A stretch of DNA of 64,000 bases from contig NZ_CP129992.1 in assembly GCF_030505615.1 (NCBI RefSeq), positions 620,001 through 684,000 on the forward strand, given 5' to 3'. Shown piece after piece: positions 59,658 to 64,000 of this stretch. Positions within the stretch are counted from its first letter, which is position 1. Each line of letters begins with the position of its first letter. The notes beneath the pieces are model-generated. The model searched no databases. It was not told the DNA's origin and saw nothing but the letters and a program-made list of their open reading frames with translations. A program made the translations under genes and the position numbers. Source of the stretch: Salinibaculum rarum. GTDB lineage: Archaea; Halobacteriota; Halobacteria; Halobacteriales; Haloarculaceae.

Positions 59658-60464
59658 ATGTCAGGAAAAGATAAATACTACAACAAGGCCAAACAGGAGG
59701 GGTATCGCGCCCGCTCGGCCTACAAGCTCAAACAGCTAGACGAGACGACAGGCCTGCTCGGCGAAGGGCGAACCGTCGTCGACCTCGGGGCCGCACCCGG
59801 TGGCTGGCTCCAGGTCGCCGCCGAACGCGTCGGCGAGGACGGCACGGTCGTCGGTGTCGACCGCCAGCGCATCCAGGAGTTAGAGGACCCCGAGGCGACC
59901 GTCGCCTTCGTCCGCGGGGACATCACCGAGGAGTCGACCAGAGACGACATTCGCGAGACCGTCGCCGAAACGACCGGGCAGGACGTCGAAGAACGACCCG
60001 TAAATGCCGTCATCTCCGACATGGCCCCCAACATGAGCGGCGACTACGACCTGGACCACGCCCGCTCGGTCCATCTCGCCCGCCAGGCCTTCGAGGTGGC
60101 GACGGACCTCCTCGATACGGGCGGTGACCTCGCGGTAAAGGTCTTCGACGGCCGGGACCTCGACGATTTGCAGGCGGACATCGAAGAAGAGTTCGAGTAC
60201 GTCCGGCAGGTCCGACCCGACGCCTCCCGTGACTCCTCCTCGGAACTGTATCTCGTCGCGAAGCACTTCCTGACCGCACCCGTCCGCGTCGGCGACACCG
60301 TGGACGTGGAAATCGTCGACGTGGGCGAAGAGGGCGACGGCGTCGCCAAAGTCGAGGATTTCACGCTCTTTGTCAGGCAAGGCGAGACGGGCGACGAACT
60401 GACCGTCGAAGTGACGGACGTAAAACCGCGGTACGGCTTCGCGAAACCGGTCGAAGAGAACTAG
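59658..60464 (+). CDS. rlmE: 23S rRNA 2'-O-ribose methyltransferase RlmE with C-terminal TRAM domain
   Basis: A 268-residue FtsJ-type methyltransferase. The start KDKYYNKAKQEGYRARSAYKLKQLDE supplies the catalytic Lys. SAM motif I is VVDLGAAPGGWLQVA; the Asp is in SDMAPNMSGDY; the second Lys is in AVKVFDGRD and the Glu in SSELYLVAK. After about residue 205 a TRAM RNA-binding domain follows, an archaeal addition. It probably modifies the A-loop uridine of 23S rRNA. Convergent with the transporter gene, four bases overlap. Confidence 0.93.
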   Translation: MSGKDKYYNKAKQEGYRARSAYKLKQLDETTGLLGEGRTVVDLGAAPGGWLQVAAERVGEDGTVVGVDRQRIQELEDPEATVAFVRGDITEESTRDDIRETVAETTGQDVEERPVNAVISDMAPNMSGDYDLDHARSVHLARQAFEVATDLLDTGGDLAVKVFDGRDLDDLQADIEEEFEYVRQVRPDASRDSSSELYLVAKHFLTAPVRVGDTVDVEIVDVGEEGDGVAKVEDFTLFVRQGETGDELTVEVTDVKPRYGFAKPVEEN

Positions 60465-61153
60465 TCGGCGGTGACGGCCTGGGGCTTTTGTTTCCCGCGT
60501 GCGACCCGGACCACGGCGTAGACGAAGGGCGTATCCAGCAGTGCGACGCCCAGCTTGAAGATGTACTGGCCGACCATCAGTCCGACAGCGACGTCCAGCG
60601 GCATCCCCTGGAAGAGGACGAAGGCAATCGAGATGAACAGGATGGTGTCGATGAGCTGGCTCGATGCCGTCGAGGCGATGTTGCGAAACCAGAGGGCGTC
60701 GCCGTCGGTGTACGCACGGAGGCGGTGAAAGACCAGCACGTCCCAGTTCTGGCTGACCAGATAAGCGACGAGGCTCCCGGCGACGATGCCGGTACTCGCG
60801 CCGATGACGCTACTGAACTGGTCCTGTGGCACCGGGGAGTTTGCGGCAATCGGCAGACCGATTGCGAGCCACGCCAGTCCGAGGAAGACGAAGTTGGCGG
60901 CGAAGCCGACGTTGACCAGCACCTGCGCCGGGCGACGGCCGTACAGTTCGGAATAGCAGTCCGTCGCAAAGAAGGTCAGCGCGTACGCGACGGCGGCGCC
61001 CGGCAGGATGATGGCGTCGCCGGTCAGCGGCAGCGAGAACGGGAGGCCGAAAGCGAGCACCTTCGAGGCGGTCACCTGCGCCGTGACGAGTGCAGTGACA
61101 AAGAGAGCGACCAGTGCAATCTGGAGCCCTCCAAGCGGGTCGTTACTGCTCAT
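60461..61153 (-). CDS. VUT-family (YhhQ/QPTR-like) deazaguanine precursor transporter
   Basis: A 230-residue membrane protein with about six helices. FATDCYSELYGRRPAQVLVNVGF, the helix IVAGSLVAYLVSQNWDVLVFHRL and RNIASTASSQLIDTILFISIAF match the VUT/queuosine-precursor transporter family. In archaea the equivalent cargo would be a precursor of archaeosine. Its start overlaps the 3' end of the ribbon-helix-helix gene by 11 bases. The cargo is inference from the family. Confidence 0.88.
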   Translation of the reverse strand: MSSNDPLGGLQIALVALFVTALVTAQVTASKVLAFGLPFSLPLTGDAIILPGAAVAYALTFFATDCYSELYGRRPAQVLVNVGFAANFVFLGLAWLAIGLPIAANSPVPQDQFSSVIGASTGIVAGSLVAYLVSQNWDVLVFHRLRAYTDGDALWFRNIASTASSQLIDTILFISIAFVLFQGMPLDVAVGLMVGQYIFKLGVALLDTPFVYAVVRVARGKQKPQAVTAD

Positions 61154-61319
61154 CGTCGAGTCTCCCCTGTCGGGAGTCGATGTCGTCGAGCACGTCGAGT
61201 GTCTTCCGGATGGACGCCCGGATTGCCTCGCTTCGGTTGACGAACTTGCCGTCCTCGCCGACGTGGTCGTCTATGTCGGCGAGCAGTTCCTCCGGCACTT
61301 CCACACTAATCTTGGGCAT
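61143..61319 (-). CDS. 58-aa ribbon-helix-helix DNA-binding protein
   Basis: Read directly from the minus strand: ATG at 61319, TAA at 61143-61145. MPKISVEVPEELLADIDDHV is the RHH beta strand and first helix; NRSEAIRASIRKTLDVL is the second helix. Such proteins are dimeric CopG/MetJ-like regulators. It overlaps the transporter start by 11 bases, so it may regulate the transporter gene. No toxin gene is near. Confidence 0.88.
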   Translation of the reverse strand: MPKISVEVPEELLADIDDHVGEDGKFVNRSEAIRASIRKTLDVLDDIDSRQGRLDDEQ

Positions 61320-61342
61320 ACCTGAATCACACTGGAAGAATA

Positions 61343-61356
61343 CTCTTTAATAGCTC
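61343..61356 (-). promoter_or_regulatory. TATA-like promoter of the ribbon-helix-helix/transporter operon
   Basis: The minus strand reads CTATTAAAGAGTA at 61343-61355, about 30 bases before the ATG at 61319, the only AT-rich stretch in this gap. Confidence 0.5.
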
Positions 61357-61382
61357 GGTTCGCGCGTTCCCTGCAATCGAGT

Positions 61383-62420
61383 TCAGTGGGCGTGTACGAT
61401 GCGCTCGCCGGTGTCCAGCCCGTTCCGGAGAGCCGCGTGCAGGCGTGCTTCCCCGGCCACCCAGTCACCCAGGAAGTAGAGGTTCTCGCGTTCCGCAGAC
61501 TGGAGGAGACCAGTCGGTGCGCCCGCCTCCGGCAGTGCGTAGCGCCAGCCCTGGTGGTCGGTCCAGTCGGGGTCGCTAAGTCGGTCGTCGCCGACGATGT
61601 CTACCGTCATCTCCGCCAGGGCGGCGACGTTGTCCGCCGGCGAGTCGTCGTAGTGAGCGACCGACCACTCGTGGCCGGCCTGGACAATCAGCAGCGACTC
61701 GCCGTCGGGGACGTGGCCGCCTTTGCACTCCTCGCGAGCGACCCAGCCCACGTCGTGTTCCTTGTCGGTGTTGACAAGCGCGTAGTAGGGCACGTCGAGT
61801 TCGAACGGGTAGTGAAGCACAGCGGTGTAGATAGTTCGGTAGTCGACATCGCCGACGGCACCAGCGAGGTCCGACCGGAGCGGGTCGTCCCACTCGGCAT
61901 CGGCGAGCAACTGGGCGGTCTGTGGGGCCGGCGGGTTGAGCACGAGAACGTCGAAAGGTCCCCACTGCTTTCCGTCGGTATCGGTCACCGTCCAGGCGTC
62001 GTCTGCTCTGGTGACTGTCTCGACGCGCGTCTCGTGTTCGACGGTCGCGTCGGTCCGGGCAAAGAGGCGCTTTGCAATCTGGGTCAGCCCCCGCTCGTAG
62101 CTCCACTTGTGCTCGTCTGCGTCACGGCCCGCCGAGACCGTGCCACTGGAATCGAAGGTGTAGATTGGCTCTGTCACGTCGACCAGCCCCTCGGTGTCGA
62201 GTCGCTCGGTCAGCAGGTCCACGACGCGCTCGTCGTCGGATTTGACGTAGTTGGCCCCGTAGTCGTAGCGGATGCCGTCCCGCCGGCGCGTGGCCGCACG
62301 CCCACAGACGCCGCGGGACTTCTCTAAAACGGTGATGTTCGCATCCGGGAGCGCACCGTCGAGGACGAACGACGCCGCTGCGGTCGCTGCACCTGCACCG
62401 ACGAATCCGATGTCTGTCAT
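61383..62420 (-). CDS. NAD(P)/FAD-dependent oxidoreductase (renalase-like)
   Basis: A 345-residue flavoprotein. The dinucleotide-binding start IGFVGAGAATAAASFVL and the following LEKSRGVCGRAATRR are as in renalase/amine oxidase-like proteins, and RYDYGANYVKSDD is the conserved FAD region. The C-terminal FAD block is NLYFLGDWVAGEARLHAALRNGLDTGERI. Substrate unknown. The ATG at 62420 gives MTDIGFVGAG. tatCt is upstream on the same strand, 42 bases away. Confidence 0.85.
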   Translation of the reverse strand: MTDIGFVGAGAATAAASFVLDGALPDANITVLEKSRGVCGRAATRRRDGIRYDYGANYVKSDDERVVDLLTERLDTEGLVDVTEPIYTFDSSGTVSAGRDADEHKWSYERGLTQIAKRLFARTDATVEHETRVETVTRADDAWTVTDTDGKQWGPFDVLVLNPPAPQTAQLLADAEWDDPLRSDLAGAVGDVDYRTIYTAVLHYPFELDVPYYALVNTDKEHDVGWVAREECKGGHVPDGESLLIVQAGHEWSVAHYDDSPADNVAALAEMTVDIVGDDRLSDPDWTDHQGWRYALPEAGAPTGLLQSAERENLYFLGDWVAGEARLHAALRNGLDTGERIVHAH

Positions 62421-62462
62421 CAGTCTCACTTCGGGTGCCGGACGGAAAAAGCGAGTCGGCAA

Positions 62463-64000
62463 TCAGTTACGGAGGCGGTCGAAGACAGCCAGCGGTCCCA
62501 GTCCGATGCCGTAGGCGACTGCGGCCGGAATCGCGACGATGAACATGGTGAACACGCCCTTCGGGGTGGCAAAGCCGGCGATGGCGAAGACGCCGATGAC
62601 GAACACCCGCCAGCGAGTCCGAAGCGTCCGGTAGCTGACGATATTCCCGCGGACGAACAGCCACATCGTCACCGGAATCATCGCGAGGACGCCGATACCG
62701 ACGGTGGTGAAGATGACCAGCCAGCCGAAATTGTTGATGCGGTAGGCGATGACCATATTCGAGGTCAGCGCGTCGCCGGCCAGCCAGCCGATCATACCCG
62801 GCGCGATGTAGAAAAAGCCGAGTAGCGTCCCACCGACGAGCGCGACCACCAGCGAACCGCCCCACACCAGCAGAATGTTACGACTCGCGCCGGTCGAGAA
62901 GCCCCGTTCCTGGATGGCCGGCCAGGCGAAATAGAGGATGATGGGCAACACCGAAAGTGCGGCCAGCAGCGTCGAGAACTTGATTTCGAAGATGAGTGCC
63001 TCGACCGGGTGGAGCGTGACGATGTTGACCTGGTCGGCGAGTGCCTCGGGCATGCTCCGCAGGAACGAGTCCCGGATGGTCCCGATACCGCCCTGGTAGA
63101 GAAAGAGAAACGTTGCCGCGAGGACGGCCATGAACGTGCCGACAATCCAGATGACCTTCGAGGTCAGCGAATCGAGGATGAAGGCGATGTCGTAGTAGTA
63201 GCCGCCGATGTCGTCCTCGGTCGTCTCGTCTTCGGTGAAGGCGTTGGCCATGCCAGCAGCCGTCGAGGTGACTGGGTCCGCGTCGTCGCCGTCGTCCTCC
63301 TCGTCTTCGTCCGGGTCGTTGATTTCCTCGAAGCGGTCGAGGATGGCTTCGGCTTTGTCGCCGTCTTCCTCGGCGATAGCGTCGCGGGCGAGGTCCAGTG
63401 CCTCCTCTTCGGAGAGTGCTTCGAACGCTTCGCGCGGAGCCGCGTGGACCGCGGTGGCGCTCAGCGCACCGATATCGATTTCCGCGGGCCGCCCTGCACT
63501 CGCCGAGTGACTCGGCGCGGTGACTTCACTCTGGTCGGTCGGAGCGGCTGTCGGCTCCGAGACCGTCTGCTGGCCGGCCGCGACGGCCTCCAGTTCACGG
63601 ATGCGCAGATAGAACAGGGCGACAGCGGCAGCGACCAGCGCGACGACGACGGCATAGAGGATGGCGGTCTCCTCGGGACCGAGGCCAAAGCGCCCCAGTT
63701 CGCCGGCCGTCGGGAACGCGTAGCTGGAGCCGACGGCGTCCATCCCGTCGTTGAGCGCCGTCAGGCCGCCGCGGGTGAGAAAGCCGTAGACGCCGGCCCC
63801 GGCGAGCAGTGTCACGCCCGCGAGGATATTCCAGCGCTTGCGGACGACCTGCCGGATGGGGACCTCGGCGCCCGCACGCGTCGAGAGGACGGCGAGTCTG
63901 GTGACGCCGAGGCTGAAGACGTACAGCGCGACGAGTGGGACCGCCCACATAATCTGCGTGAAGGGGTCGGGCGGCGAGAACATCGCACCGAACGCGAAGA
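62463..64000 (-). CDS. tatCt: twin-arginine translocase subunit TatCt (partial, 5' end missing)
   Basis: The open frame runs off the right end of the window (FAFGAMFSPPDPFTQIM is the last part visible upstream). Near the window end is the C-terminal part of a first TatC domain (MFSPPDPFTQIMWAVPLVALY). Then come extra helices and a charged acidic linker (EEINDPDEDEEDDGDDAD). A second complete TatC domain starts near YYYDIAFILDSLTSKV and includes FEIKFSTLLAALSVLPIILYF and FATPKGVFTMFIVAIPAAVAYG. Haloarchaea have a fused double TatC (TatCt) with 14 helices, which this fits. It moves folded Tat proteins, relevant for the DUF192 lipoprotein here. Confidence 0.92.
   Translation of the reverse strand, partial: FAFGAMFSPPDPFTQIMWAVPLVALYVFSLGVTRLAVLSTRAGAEVPIRQVVRKRWNILAGVTLLAGAGVYGFLTRGGLTALNDGMDAVGSSYAFPTAGELGRFGLGPEETAILYAVVVALVAAAVALFYLRIRELEAVAAGQQTVSEPTAAPTDQSEVTAPSHSASAGRPAEIDIGALSATAVHAAPREAFEALSEEEALDLARDAIAEEDGDKAEAILDRFEEINDPDEDEEDDGDDADPVTSTAAGMANAFTEDETTEDDIGGYYYDIAFILDSLTSKVIWIVGTFMAVLAATFLFLYQGGIGTIRDSFLRSMPEALADQVNIVTLHPVEALIFEIKFSTLLAALSVLPIILYFAWPAIQERGFSTGASRNILLVWGGSLVVALVGGTLLGFFYIAPGMIGWLAGDALTSNMVIAYRINNFGWLVIFTTVGIGVLAMIPVTMWLFVRGNIVSYRTLRTRWRVFVIGVFAIAGFATPKGVFTMFIVAIPAAVAYGIGLGPLAVFDRLRN

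Noticed and set aside
62463-64000. A gene starting at the ATG at 63983 as a full TatC
   Set aside because: The frame stays open to the window end and the sequence before MFSPPDPFTQ continues a TatC domain, so the 5' end is missing.

Overview
This window is a gene-dense, GC-rich stretch of a halophilic archaeal (class Halobacteria) chromosome. The evidence is strongly acidic proteins, leaderless promoters with short AT-rich boxes 25-35 bases before many start codons, and archaeal marker genes (TBP, aIF2 gamma, Rpo7, Spt4, PCNA, PriL, Hjc, L40e, and a C-terminal TatC of the haloarchaeal fused type). The genus cannot be fixed from sequence alone. No rRNA, tRNA, CRISPR array, insertion sequence or integrase was seen, so this reads as core chromosome.

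Layout. 1-2.1 kb: end of a 2-oxoacid dehydrogenase operon (E1 alpha, E1 beta, free lipoyl domain, lipoyl-less E2). 2.1-9.2 kb: DNA and RNA housekeeping (RNase H-like nuclease, uracil-DNA glycosylase, DUF99), a secreted DUF192 lipoprotein, a PHA synthase with a helix-hairpin-helix tail, hisH, an MBL-fold hydrolase and ribosomal L40e. 9.2-14.4 kb: enolase-like protein, Tsr3, a peroxiredoxin with a very long acidic tail, serS. 14.7-19.4 kb: a K+ channel with two RCK domains and a cation/proton antiporter with an RCK domain. 19.4-27.8 kb: thioesterase, thiolase, 2-hydroxyacid dehydrogenase, AAA ATPase, DsrE protein, MBL hydrolase, lipoprotein, and conserved haloarchaeal unknowns.

27.9-34.4 kb: the archaeal informational operon aIF2 gamma - PIN - rpo7 - spt4 - GTP-dependent dephospho-CoA kinase, a Trm11-type tRNA methyltransferase, tbp, and an orphan TSPPY-motif DNA methyltransferase overlapping hisG. 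35.3-41.7 kb: MFS transporter, then S-adenosylhomocysteine metabolism (MtaD/DadD-type deaminase and ahcY), separated by a beta-hydroxyacid dehydrogenase and a secreted repeat protein, then a regulator. 41.8-50.0 kb: MacB-like ABC exporter, hjc, amidotransferase, SWIM protein, priL, an arylsulfotransferase-like protein, pcn.

50.2-56.3 kb: a complete seven-gene mrp/mnh Na+/H+ antiporter operon in order A-G with overlapping genes. 56.4-59.5 kb: an HTH-10 regulator followed by a Zn/Cd/Pb-type P1B ATPase, with a perfect 14-bp palindrome between them. 59.7-64 kb: RlmE-type rRNA methyltransferase, a ribbon-helix-helix protein coupled to a VUT-family transporter, a FAD oxidoreductase, and the 3' part of tatCt.

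Ion homeostasis is a recurring theme (K+ channel, RCK antiporter, Mrp, metal ATPase). Five genes under 60 codons (59, 49, 51, 46 and 58 aa) were found by reading the DNA directly. The most unusual observations are the palindrome at the metal ATPase, a vestige of a second tsr3-like gene at about 33.3 kb, a strong shortage of CTAG together with an orphan methyltransferase that resembles the haloarchaeal CTAG enzyme, and the split E2.
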